DNA from: Burkholderiales bacterium
Lineage (GTDB): Bacteria > Pseudomonadota > Gammaproteobacteria > Burkholderiales > Burkholderiaceae_C
Direction: 5' to 3'
NCBI GenBank assembly: GCA_030602985.1
Contig: JAUVYR010000014.1
Coordinates: 1 to 32,684, forward strand
DNA: 32,684 nucleotides
The translations under genes and the position numbers were made by a program. The notes beneath the pieces were generated by a model. The model was given only the letters and a program-made list of their open reading frames with translations. It did not search any database and was not told where the DNA came from. This document shows positions 23,892 through 31,526 of this stretch, piece after piece; position 1 is the first letter of the stretch, and the number at the start of each line of letters is the position of its first letter.

Positions 23892-25526
23892 TCAGGCGGG
23901 CAGCTGATAATCCGTGAGTTGCTCGCGCAATTTCATCTTCTGCATCTTGCCGGTGGCGCCGAGCGGAATGGCGTCCACGAACACGACGTCATCCGGTATC
24001 TGCCACTTGGCGATCTTGCCTTCGTAGAAAGCGAGGAGTTCGTCACGGCTGACCTGCTGGCCAGGCTTGGTGACCACCACCACGATCGGTCGTTCATCCC
24101 ACTTCGGGTGCCTGACACCAATGCAGGCGGCCATCAGCACCGCCGGGTGCGCCATGGCGATGTTCTCCACGTCGATAGAGCTGATCCACTCGCCACCGGA
24201 CTTGATCACATCCTTGCTTCGGTCGGTGATCTGCATGAACCCGTCGGCATCGATGGTGGCGACGTCACCGGTCGGGAACCAACCGTCCACCAAGGGGGGT
24301 TGACCCGACCCTTTGTAGTAATCGCGAATGATCCAGGGGCCTTTGACCAGCAGGTCTCCCGATGACTTGCCGTCCCAGGGCAGCTCCTGCCCATCGGCAC
24401 CAACCACCTTCATGTCGATCCCGAAGATGGCACGCCCTTGCTTCAGGCGTATCTTCATCTGCTCGTCTTCCGGGAGCTGCAGGTGCTTGTTCTTCAGCGT
24501 ACAGAGCGTTCCCAGAGGACTCATTTCCGTCATACCCCAGGCATGAAGCACCTCCACCTCGTATTGCTCACGGAAGGCGGTGATCATGGCCGGTGGACAA
24601 GCCGACCCGCCAATCACTGTCCGCGTCAGATGCGGCAACTTCAAGCCGTTCTGGGACATGTGGGTCAGCAGCATCTGCCAGACCGTGGGAACGCCAGCCG
24701 CAAACGAAACCCGCTCGGCATCCAGCAACTCATAGATGGATTTCCCATCCATGGCAGGCCCAGGAAACACCAGTTTGCAGCCCACCGCACAACCCGAATA
24801 CGGAATGCCCCAGGCATTGACGTGGAACATGGGCACCACGGGCAGCACGCTGTCTCGCGCGCTCAGACACATCACATCCGGTAGCGCGGCGGCACAAGCG
24901 TGAAGAATGGTGGACTTGTGGCTGTAAAGAGCGGCCTTCGGATTGCCCGTGGTGCCACTGGTGTAACACATGCTTGAAGCGGTGTTGTCATCAAACCGTG
25001 GCCAGTGATAGGTGGTTGATTGAGCCGCAATCAGGCTTTCGTAGCTGACCAGATGAGAAATGCCGCCGGATTCGGTCATCTTCGACAGATGTGCGTCGTC
25101 GCAGAGCGCCACCCACTGCTTGACCGTCGGGCATTTGTCATGAATGGCCTTGATGATGGGCCAGAAAGTCATGTCAAAGCACAGCACCTGGTCCTCAGCA
25201 TGGTTGACGATCCATGCAATCTGCTCCGGAATCAGTCGCGGGTTGATGGTGTGCAGCACACGACCGGACCCGCTCACGCCAAAATACATCTCGAAGTGGC
25301 GGTAGCCGTTCCATGCCAGAGAAGCCACACGATCGCCTGGTTGCAAGCCCAGCGCATCCAGGGCGCCCGCCAATTGACGAGAACGTTGGGCGGCTTCCCG
25401 GTACGTGGTGCGATGGATGTCTCCCTCGACGCGGCGTGAAACGATCTCCACGTCGCCATGGTGCCGCTCAGCATGTTCGATGAGGTCAGAAATCAGCAGA
25501 GGTTGGTCCTGCATCAAACCCAGCAT
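23892..25526 (-). CDS. Acyl-CoA ligase, AMP-forming (DmdB/medium-long-chain fatty acyl-CoA synthetase-like)
   Basis: An adenylate-forming ligase of 544 residues. The P-loop is [11 protein letters not shown], then [12 protein letters not shown] (A5 region), GWFPTGD (A7), [15 protein letters not shown] (A8 hinge) and the catalytic Lys in GATGKMQK near the C-terminus. Its opening, MLGLM then [12 protein letters not shown], resembles the DmdB-type acyl-CoA ligases. The frame is open 16 codons further upstream from a GTG, but AAGGAGA seven bases before ATG 25526 fixes the start. It would activate the imported acid for beta-oxidation. The next gene on this strand is livK. It is divergent from the Crp-family regulator. 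Confidence 0.93.
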   Translation of the reverse strand: MLGLMQDQPLLISDLIEHAERHHGDVEIVSRRVEGDIHRTTYREAAQRSRQLAGALDALGLQPGDRVASLAWNGYRHFEMYFGVSGSGRVLHTINPRLIPEQIAWIVNHAEDQVLCFDMTFWPIIKAIHDKCPTVKQWVALCDDAHLSKMTESGGISHLVSYESLIAAQSTTYHWPRFDDNTASSMCYTSGTTGNPKAALYSHKSTILHACAAALPDVMCLSARDSVLPVVPMFHVNAWGIPYSGCAVGCKLVFPGPAMDGKSIYELLDAERVSFAAGVPTVWQMLLTHMSQNGLKLPHLTRTVIGGSACPPAMITAFREQYEVEVLHAWGMTEMSPLGTLCTLKNKHLQLPEDEQMKIRLKQGRAIFGIDMKVVGADGQELPWDGKSSGDLLVKGPWIIRDYYKGSGQPPLVDGWFPTGDVATIDADGFMQITDRSKDVIKSGGEWISSIDVENIAMAHPAVLMAACIGVRHPKWDERPIVVVVTKPGQQVSRDELLAFYEGKIAKWQIPDDVVFVDAIPLGATGKMQKMKLREQLTDYQLPA

Positions 25527-25561
25527 GTATGTCTCCTTATGTGACTTTTTTAAATGAACAG

Positions 25562-25574
25562 GTGAACGATTCAC
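25562..25574. promoter_or_regulatory. Operator-like inverted repeat in the ligase/Crp divergent region
   Basis: GTGAACGATTCAC has 5-bp arms GTGAA/TTCAC around a 3-base centre. Its GAACGAT is identical to the half-site in the palindrome at 18505-18516, and a further TGAAC lies directly upstream (25554-25558). It is 36 bases before the ligase start and 104 before the Crp start, so it could control both. Confidence 0.45.
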
Positions 25575-25677
25575 AGCTAAATATCAGGTCTGGCTCGTAA
25601 TCTGGCATCATGGGAAACCCGGAAACACCATCAAAATCTGTCGCAGAACTGACAAACCATCGATCACTGCCCTATTC

Positions 25678-26397
25678 ATGCTGCTTGAACCCAGATCCCC
25701 TGCCAGTGTCTTTTTGCATGCCCAACCCTGGTTTGCCTGCATGCTGCCCAGCGAAAAGAACGACCTGCTGGATGCCATGGTGCTGCGCAAAGCCGGCAAG
25801 GGCGAGATTCTTCTGGCCGCCGGAGAATCGATCGACGCCTGGTACGGGGTGCTCTCGGGTATGGCCAAGCTGCAGACCAAATCCCATGATGGCAAGATGT
25901 CTGCGTTTCTGGGTGTGCCCGCCGGCGAATGGTTTGGTGAGGGCTCGGTGTTGAAAGAGGACGTCTGGCGATACGACGTCGTGGCCTTGCGCGACACCAC
26001 ACTGATTGGCATGCCGCTGGCTCATTTTCGGCGCCTGTACCGAACCAGTCTGCCCTTCGCGCACTTTCTGATCGATCATCTCAACATGCGCCTGGGACAG
26101 GCGATGGCCGTGATTGAATCCGGTCGACTGCGCAATCCGGAAGAGCGTGTCGCCCAGTACCTGACTCATTTCTCCTGGTCAGGCATCAGCAAGATCACCC
26201 TGTCGCAGGAAGATCTGGGTCATCTGGCGGGCCTGTCGCGTCAGACCATCAACCGCGTGCTCAAACAGTTTGAATCTCAGGGCTGGGTCTCGCTGGAGTT
26301 TGGCCGCGTGGACATCGTCAATCATGCAGCCCTTCAGCAACTGGCCAACCCCATCGGAACCAAGGCCAACGCTGAACCCGGACAATCTCCTTCATGA
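25678..26397 (+). CDS. Crp/Fnr family transcriptional regulator
   Basis: A 239-residue regulator. Residues about 20-130 form a cyclic-nucleotide-binding-like beta barrel ([32 protein letters not shown]), a dimer helix follows, and the winged helix-turn-helix is [21 protein letters not shown] at about 177-197. There is no cysteine set for an Fnr iron-sulfur cluster, so it probably senses a small molecule or acts constitutively. It is divergent from the acyl-CoA ligase, the usual arrangement for a local controller. The start ATG has no Shine-Dalgarno; a later ATG (25741) is possible but would cut the barrel. Its stop overlaps the msrB start. Confidence 0.9.
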   Translation: MLLEPRSPASVFLHAQPWFACMLPSEKNDLLDAMVLRKAGKGEILLAAGESIDAWYGVLSGMAKLQTKSHDGKMSAFLGVPAGEWFGEGSVLKEDVWRYDVVALRDTTLIGMPLAHFRRLYRTSLPFAHFLIDHLNMRLGQAMAVIESGRLRNPEERVAQYLTHFSWSGISKITLSQEDLGHLAGLSRQTINRVLKQFESQGWVSLEFGRVDIVNHAALQQLANPIGTKANAEPGQSPS

Positions 26398-26801
26398 CAT
26401 ACCCCATTCAACGATCCGACGAGGAGTGGAAAGCGCTGCTCACAGCCAAAGAGGCCGAGCCCATGGCTTTTCACGTCACCCGACAGGCCTTCACCGAGCG
26501 GCCCTACACCGGCAAATACGAGCAGGTCTGGAGTGACGGCAGCTACCACTGCATCTGCTGCGGGAACCATTTGTTTGACAGTCCCACCAAATTCGATGCG
26601 GGCTGTGGCTGGCCCAGCTTCTATGAAGCCATACCTGGTGCCATCAGAGAAATCACCGACACCAGCCACGGCATGATCCGCACAGAAACCGTCTGCAGCC
26701 AATGTGGCGCCCATCTGGGCCATGTGTTTGAAGACGGCCCCCAACCCACCGGCTTGCGCTACTGCATGAATTCGGCATCCCTAGAGCTCAAGCCTCAATA
26801 A
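26394..26801 (+). CDS. msrB: Peptide-methionine (R)-S-oxide reductase MsrB
   Basis: A 135-residue methionine-R-sulfoxide reductase, the usual length, cytoplasmic. Zinc ligands are Cys53/Cys56 (CICC) and Cys101/Cys104 (CSQC); the catalytic Cys is 124 (RYCMNS), and GCGWPSF holds Cys71, a possible resolving residue. It repairs oxidised methionine with thioredoxin. The ATG overlaps the Crp-family stop by four bases (ATGA). The unrelated function suggests that this overlap reflects compaction. It leads into a run msrB-yciB-bolA-PPIase. Confidence 0.95.
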   Translation: MTYPIQRSDEEWKALLTAKEAEPMAFHVTRQAFTERPYTGKYEQVWSDGSYHCICCGNHLFDSPTKFDAGCGWPSFYEAIPGAIREITDTSHGMIRTETVCSQCGAHLGHVFEDGPQPTGLRYCMNSASLELKPQ

Positions 26802-26808
26802 TCCCAGC

Positions 26809-27357
26809 ATGCGCCTTCTGATCGACTTTTTCCCCATCGTCCTGTTTTTCGTGGCGTTCAAGATGCACGACATCTACGTCGCCACGGCCGTGCTCATGGC
26901 GGCCACGGTGGTGCAAACCCTGATCATCTATGGGGTCGACCGCCGCCTGCAGACCCTGCAGAAGGTCACGTTGCTGTTGGTCTTGATCTTCGGTGCCTTG
27001 ACCTTGGTCTTGCAGGATGAGCGCTTCATCAAATGGAAGCCCACCGTCATGTACGCCAGTCTGGCCTTGGTACTGGGCGCCGCCTTGTGGGTCTGGAAAA
27101 AGAATTTCCTGCAGATACTGCTGGGGAGTCAGCTCAAGCTGCCTGACGGCATCTGGGGACGCCTCACTGTGGCCTGGGTACTCTATTTTCTTTTCATGGC
27201 CACGATCAACGCCTATGTCGCGGTGTTTTTCTCCACCGAAGCCTGGGTCAACTTCAAGCTCTGGGGCTACATATTCCCGGTGATGTTCATCGTCGGCCAA
27301 GGGTTGTACATCGCCAAACATCTCAAGGATGACGATCCCCCGCCTGAAAACACATGA
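26809..27357 (+). CDS. yciB: Septation/envelope protein YciB (IspZ)
   Basis: A 182-residue inner-membrane protein with five or six hydrophobic helices, opening [18 protein letters not shown], the YciB signature. [13 protein letters not shown] and the C-terminal [17 protein letters not shown] are further family marks. YciB takes part in cell-envelope and division-site homeostasis in other bacteria. No Shine-Dalgarno is evident in the seven bases after msrB, so it may rely on coupling. Confidence 0.93.
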   Translation: MRLLIDFFPIVLFFVAFKMHDIYVATAVLMAATVVQTLIIYGVDRRLQTLQKVTLLLVLIFGALTLVLQDERFIKWKPTVMYASLALVLGAALWVWKKNFLQILLGSQLKLPDGIWGRLTVAWVLYFLFMATINAYVAVFFSTEAWVNFKLWGYIFPVMFIVGQGLYIAKHLKDDDPPPENT

Positions 27358-27629
27358 ACACCACCGACATTCCGACCGCCGACGCCATTGAAAGCACTCT
27401 GCAAAAAAAGCTCCACCCCACCACTCTGCAGGTGATCGATGAGAGCGCTGACCACGCGGGTCATTCGGGCTCCAATGGACTGGGTTACGGTACGCACTTT
27501 CGCGTGCGGATTGCTGCGCCGGCATTTGCAGGGCTGAGCCGTGTGGCAGCGCACCGGCTTGTGTATGATGCATTGCGGCCTTACATTGATGCAGGGCTGC
27601 ACGCTCTGGCTATCGAAATCGAACGCTGA
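27354..27629 (+). CDS. bolA: BolA family protein
   Basis: A 91-residue BolA-like protein. It has the class II-KH-like fold with the conserved stretch [37 protein letters not shown], where GTHF and the HRLVY region carry the iron-sulfur/glutaredoxin-binding histidine. In other bacteria BolA proteins pair with monothiol glutaredoxins and affect envelope and stress functions. Its ATG overlaps the yciB stop (ATGA). Confidence 0.92.
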   Translation: MNTTDIPTADAIESTLQKKLHPTTLQVIDESADHAGHSGSNGLGYGTHFRVRIAAPAFAGLSRVAAHRLVYDALRPYIDAGLHALAIEIER

Positions 27630-27652
27630 TTCTTTTTATCTATTTTCTGCTC

Positions 27653-28426
27653 ATGAAACGACTGTTGACTGCTGTGGCTCTGGCCACGACGATTGCGCTT
27701 CCCGCGATGGCCCAGAACCTGGCCATCATCAATGGAAAGCCCGTGCCCTCTTCCCGCCTTGACGCCCTGGCGGCACAGCTGGAGCGCTCTGGCCGCCCTG
27801 TGGACGCGGCCGTCCGCGAACAACTCAAGGAAGAAGTCATTCTTCGCGAAATATTTGCGCAGGAAGCCGAACGGCGCGGTATCAAATCCCAGGCCGAATA
27901 CCGCTCTCAGGTCGAACTGGCCATGCAGACCATCCTGATTCGCGAGCTGTTCAACGACTTCCAGCGGACCAACCCGGTGACCGACGCTGAAGTGCAAGCC
28001 GAATACGACCGCTTTGTCGAAGCCAACGCAGGTCAGGAATTCCGCTCACGTCACATTCTGGTTGCCACCGAAGCTGAGGCTCGCGACATCATCACCCAGA
28101 TCCGTGGCGGGGCTTCCTTCGAAGAACTGGCTCGGACCCGCTCACTCGATTCTGGCTCTGGGCAGGCAGGCGGCGATCTGGACTGGGCAGGACCTTATGT
28201 GTTCGTGGCTGAGTTCTCCGAGGCCATGATCCAGCTGGGCAAGGGCGAGATGACCCAGGCGCCGGTACAAAGCCAGTTTGGCTGGCACGTGATTCGCGTG
28301 GATGACATCCGCGAGGCGGTTCTGCCCTCCATCGCCGAACTGCGCCCTCAGATCGAACAATCGTTGCAGCAGCAAAAGCTGATGGACTTCCAGGAAAATC
28401 TGCGCGCCCGGGCACGCATTCAGTAA
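27653..28426 (+). CDS. Periplasmic peptidylprolyl isomerase, parvulin (SurA/PpiC) type
   Basis: A 257-residue secreted protein. Residues 1-20 are a Sec signal peptide (cleavage AMA/QN), a helical N-terminal chaperone-like region follows, and the parvulin domain spans about 124-222 (RSRHILVATEAEARDIITQIRGGASFEELA, SGQAGGDLDWAG, QSQFGWHVIRVDDIR). It would catalyse prolyl isomerisation during outer-membrane protein folding. It lies 23 bases after bolA; the ATG is preceded by a pyrimidine-rich stretch with no Shine-Dalgarno. Its 3' end overlaps the convergent IclR gene by seven bases. Confidence 0.93.
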   Translation: MKRLLTAVALATTIALPAMAQNLAIINGKPVPSSRLDALAAQLERSGRPVDAAVREQLKEEVILREIFAQEAERRGIKSQAEYRSQVELAMQTILIRELFNDFQRTNPVTDAEVQAEYDRFVEANAGQEFRSRHILVATEAEARDIITQIRGGASFEELARTRSLDSGSGQAGGDLDWAGPYVFVAEFSEAMIQLGKGEMTQAPVQSQFGWHVIRVDDIREAVLPSIAELRPQIEQSLQQQKLMDFQENLRARARIQ

Positions 28427-29277
28427 GCAGGCCCACCACCCCGCTGGCCCGGACGACCAAGCCTGGCCAGCACACGCGCTGGCGGGCAGCCCATCTGCAA
28501 TGACAGGTGTGCTGCCGTCTCCAGCAAGGCCGGCAAAAGCCTGTTCTGCATTTCAACTGGCGTGGTGCGCCCGACCTGACCCGACACATTCAGCGCCGCC
28601 ACCACCCGACCGGTGTGATCCTGCACCGGTGCCGACACCGCCACCAGCCCCAGCTCCAGTTCTTCACACACCAGCGCCCAGCCATTGGCCCGGGTCGCCA
28701 GAATCAGGCGTTGCAACTCGGCAAGGTCGGTCACGGTGTGTGCCGTGTTCGCCAGCCGTTGCGACCGCAGCAGTCTTTGCAACAATGCAGCATCGTCCAG
28801 CCCGGCCAGCAACACCCGGCCCAGCGACGTGCAGTAAGCCGGCAAACGGGAACCCACCCCCAGGTTGACCGACAAAATCTTGTGCGTGTGCACACGCATC
28901 ACGTAGACAACCTCTGTGTCATCGAGCACCGCCAGCGAGCACGATTCCCCCGTCTGGTCAGCCAGCCGCTCCATCATGGGTTCGGCCCGATTCCAGAAGG
29001 GCATGGATGACAGGTAGGCAAAACCCAGATCAAGAATGCGCGGCGACAGGCGAAAATTTTTCCCCCGCTGCTCCACATAGCCAAGCTGCAGCAACGTCAA
29101 CAAGATGCGGCGGGCGCCGGCCCGCGTCAGCCCCGTGCGCTCCGCCACTTCGCTGATGTTCATTTCGGGCGATGTCGCGCTGAACGAGCGTATCACCTCC
29201 AGCCCACGGGCAAACGATTGCACAAACCCGTCACCGGGACGAGGCCTTGAAACAGAGGTGACAGGGTCGTTTGCCAT
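28420..29277 (-). CDS. IclR family regulator, PcaR/PobR type
   Basis: A 285-residue IclR regulator. The N-terminal winged helix-turn-helix contains MNISEVAERTGLTRAGARRILLTL (about 42-65), where the RAGARRILLTL helix is typical of PcaR/PcaU-like members. The effector domain follows (LPAYCTSLGRVLLAGL, EELELGLVAVSAPV). It is divergent from pcaI across 68 bases, with operator repeats between, so it should control pcaIJ in response to a pathway intermediate such as 3-oxoadipate. Start: the ATG at 29277, with no strong Shine-Dalgarno. A proline- and glycine-rich tail extends the C-terminus. It converges on the PPIase. Confidence 0.9.
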   Translation of the reverse strand: MANDPVTSVSRPRPGDGFVQSFARGLEVIRSFSATSPEMNISEVAERTGLTRAGARRILLTLLQLGYVEQRGKNFRLSPRILDLGFAYLSSMPFWNRAEPMMERLADQTGESCSLAVLDDTEVVYVMRVHTHKILSVNLGVGSRLPAYCTSLGRVLLAGLDDAALLQRLLRSQRLANTAHTVTDLAELQRLILATRANGWALVCEELELGLVAVSAPVQDHTGRVVAALNVSGQVGRTTPVEMQNRLLPALLETAAHLSLQMGCPPARVLARLGRPGQRGGGPAY

Positions 29278-29307
29278 GGCAGAAAAAAGTCGATAGACTG
29301 TATTTTA

Positions 29308-29332
29308 CGAACAAATGTTCGATATTCGAACA
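29308..29332. promoter_or_regulatory. Three-half-site IclR/PcaU-type operator
   Basis: CGAACA (29308-29313), TGTTCG (29316-29321) and CGAACA (29327-29332) are three copies of one half-site. TGTTCGA-TAT-TCGAACA (29316-29332) is a perfect 7+3+7 palindrome, and a third half-site repeats 19 bases upstream. This palindrome-plus-third-copy layout matches the Acinetobacter PcaU operator (established knowledge). A TTGCCA (29271-29276) and TAGACT (29294-29299), 17 bases apart, could be the pcaI promoter just upstream. Confidence 0.65.
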
Positions 29333-29345
29333 ACAGGAGACATGG

Positions 29346-30062
29346 ATGATCAACAAGATCGTCAGCACCGTGGCTGAAGCCATAGGCAATGTCAAGGATG
29401 GGGCTACCGTCCTGATCGGCGGCTTCGGCACGTCAGGCATACCGGAAGAGCTCATCGCCGGCCTGATGGAACAGGGCGCCCGAGACCTGACGGTGGTCAA
29501 CAACAACGCCGGCAACGGCGATCGAGGCCTCGCCGCCCTGCTCAAAACCGGGCGTGTGCGCAAGATCATCTGCAGCTACCCGCGCCAGGTCGACAGCCAC
29601 GTGTTCGACCAGCTCTACCGCAGCGGACAGATCGAACTGGAGCTCGTTCCCCAGGGGAACCTGGCAGAACGACTGCGCGCCGCCGGTGCCGGCATCGGTG
29701 CCTTTTATGTCCGTACCGGCTTTGGTACCCCACTGGCGTTTCAGTCCGACGGAAGACCCAAGGAAACGCGTGAAATCAATGGGCAGGGCCATGTGCTCGA
29801 ATACCCGATCCATGGTGACGTCGCGCTGATCAAGGCGGAGCGCGGCGACCGCTGGGGCAACCTCACCTACCGAAAAGCCGCCCGCAATTTTGGGCCGGTC
29901 ATGGCCATGGCCGCGCGTTGCACCGTGGCGTCTGTACACGAGATTGCTGAACTGGGTGAACTCGACCCCGAACACATCATCACGCCCGGGATCCATGTGC
30001 ATCGGCTTGTCCAGGTATCACGCACCCAGACCACCGCGGGAGGTTTTCGACATGTCAGCTAA
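29346..30062 (+). CDS. pcaI: 3-oxoadipate CoA-transferase, alpha subunit
   Basis: A 238-residue CoA-transferase alpha subunit. It opens MINKIVSTVAEAIGNVKDGATVLIGGFGTSG, and NAGNGDRGLAALLKTGRVRKIICSYPRQ plus NLTYRKAARNFGPVMAMAA match PcaI closely. With PcaJ it moves CoA from succinyl-CoA onto 3-oxoadipate in the beta-ketoadipate pathway. ATG 29346 has AGGAG at the right spacing; the open frame upstream is not used. The three-half-site operator ends 13 bases before it. The same fold serves acetoacetate, so substrate is very likely but not certain. Confidence 0.9.
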   Translation: MINKIVSTVAEAIGNVKDGATVLIGGFGTSGIPEELIAGLMEQGARDLTVVNNNAGNGDRGLAALLKTGRVRKIICSYPRQVDSHVFDQLYRSGQIELELVPQGNLAERLRAAGAGIGAFYVRTGFGTPLAFQSDGRPKETREINGQGHVLEYPIHGDVALIKAERGDRWGNLTYRKAARNFGPVMAMAARCTVASVHEIAELGELDPEHIITPGIHVHRLVQVSRTQTTAGGFRHVS

Positions 30063-30729
30063 ACCCAATATGGACGAACTCCAACCCCTGAGGCGCACAC
30101 GCGAACAGATGGCGGCACGCGTCGCCGTCGACATCTTCGATGGTGCCTATGTGAACCTCGGCATTGGCATGCCTACCCTGGTTGCCAACCACCTGCCGAA
30201 GGGCCGGGAGATTGTCCTGCATAGCGAAAACGGCATCCTGGGCATGGGCCCGGCTCCCGCCGCTGGCGCTGAAGATTTCGACCTGATCAACGCGGGCAAG
30301 CAACCGGTCACCCTGGTGGCGGGCGGGTCCTATTTTCACCACGCCGACAGCTTTGCCATGATGCGTGGTGGCCATCTGGACATCTGCGTACTGGGCGCCT
30401 TCCAAGTGTCGGTTCATGGCGATCTGGCCAACTGGAGCACCGGAGACCCACAGGCCATTCCGGCGGTGGGCGGCGCCATGGATCTGGCCGTGGGAGCGCG
30501 TCAGACCTGGGTAATGATGGATCTGTTCACCTCCAGTGGTGTGTGCAAGGTGGTGCAGGCTTGCAGTTACCCCCTGACCGCCCCCCGTTGTGTTCGACGC
30601 ATCTACACCGATCTGGCGAGTTTCGAATGCCACCCGGATGGACTGCATGTGATCGACATGGTCCCTGGGCTGAACGCGAAGCAACTGTCCAAGCACATGG
30701 GCCTGCCCCTGAAGCAGGAGACCGCATGA
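30052..30729 (+). CDS. pcaJ: 3-oxoadipate CoA-transferase, beta subunit
   Basis: A 225-residue CoA-transferase beta subunit. VNLGIGMPTLVANHLP and HSENGILGMGPAP carry the catalytic Glu59, and the later GAMDLAVGARQTWVMMDLF is typical. It overlaps pcaI by 11 bases, with GGGAGG 8 bases before the ATG at 30052, which supports coupled translation of the two subunits. It forms the alpha-beta enzyme with PcaI. No pcaF thiolase follows; the next gene is an SDR. Confidence 0.9.
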   Translation: MSAKPNMDELQPLRRTREQMAARVAVDIFDGAYVNLGIGMPTLVANHLPKGREIVLHSENGILGMGPAPAAGAEDFDLINAGKQPVTLVAGGSYFHHADSFAMMRGGHLDICVLGAFQVSVHGDLANWSTGDPQAIPAVGGAMDLAVGARQTWVMMDLFTSSGVCKVVQACSYPLTAPRCVRRIYTDLASFECHPDGLHVIDMVPGLNAKQLSKHMGLPLKQETA

Positions 30730-31451
30730 ACGCCGGCGTGACGGTCGTGACCGGGGCCAGCAACGGCATAGGCCAGGCCATCGCCCAGAGCCTGCTGGCC
30801 GATGGGCAGACGGTGGTGAATATTGACCGGCAAGCGCCCGACTGGTCACACGCACGACTGATTCATTACGCGGCCGACCTGTCCGATCAATCAGACATCG
30901 AGCGCGTTGGGCTGGCCATCGCGCAAAGTCATGCGGTGACGGCACTGGTCAACAACGCCGGCGCCACCCGACCAGGCTCGATAGACCAGATGAAGGCCGC
31001 CGATCTGAATCTGCTGTGCCATTTGCATCTGCTGGCACCTGCGCTGCTCACGCAGGCCTTTCTGCCGACACTGCGGGCATCGGGCTGTGGTCGCATCGTG
31101 AATCTGGCCACCCGGGCCGCCCTGGGCAAGGCCGAACGGGTGGCTTACGCCGCCACCAAAGCGGGACTGGTGGGTCTGACGCGCACGCTGGCCATCGAAT
31201 TGGGCGGCGATGGCATCACCGTCAACGCCGTGGCGCCCGGCCCGATTGCCACCGAACTGTTCATGCGCAGCAATCCACCGGATGCACCGGCCACGAAGCA
31301 AATCCTTCAAAGCATCAAAGTGGGCCGCATGGGCACACCCGATGATGTGGCCCGCGCCGTGCGGTTTTTCCTGTCGCCGGACAACGGTTTCATCACCGGC
31401 CAGGTGCTTTACGTCTGCGGCGGGACCACCCTGGGCACAGCGCCTGGTTGA
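30726..31451 (+). CDS. SDR family oxidoreductase with Thr at the catalytic Ser position
   Basis: A 241-residue classical SDR. VVTGASNGIGQAIA (7-20) is the cofactor motif, Asp34 suggests NAD, NNAG is at 76-79, and the active site is LATRAALGKAERVAYAATK with Tyr141 and Lys145. The residue aligning with the catalytic Ser is Thr129, a conservative change that keeps a hydroxyl. Its ATG overlaps the pcaJ stop (ATGA), so it belongs to the pca operon. It may make or remove the 3-hydroxy/3-oxo acid that PcaIJ activates, which is inference. Confidence 0.88.
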   Translation: MNAGVTVVTGASNGIGQAIAQSLLADGQTVVNIDRQAPDWSHARLIHYAADLSDQSDIERVGLAIAQSHAVTALVNNAGATRPGSIDQMKAADLNLLCHLHLLAPALLTQAFLPTLRASGCGRIVNLATRAALGKAERVAYAATKAGLVGLTRTLAIELGGDGITVNAVAPGPIATELFMRSNPPDAPATKQILQSIKVGRMGTPDDVARAVRFFLSPDNGFITGQVLYVCGGTTLGTAPG

Positions 31452-31526
31452 CGCCCATACACATTCACCGTGGTGCCGCGCACGGCCTGCTCAGCGGCAA
31501 CAACCGACTCATAAGGAGACAGACGC

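Noticed and set aside
25608-26169. Minus-strand frames opposite the Crp-family gene
   Set aside because: They cover the HTH gene in antisense and show no start signals or domains.
29271-29345. N-terminal extension of the pcaI frame
   Set aside because: It would run through the operator repeats and overlap the start of the IclR gene; MINKIV at 29346 with AGGAG matches PcaI.
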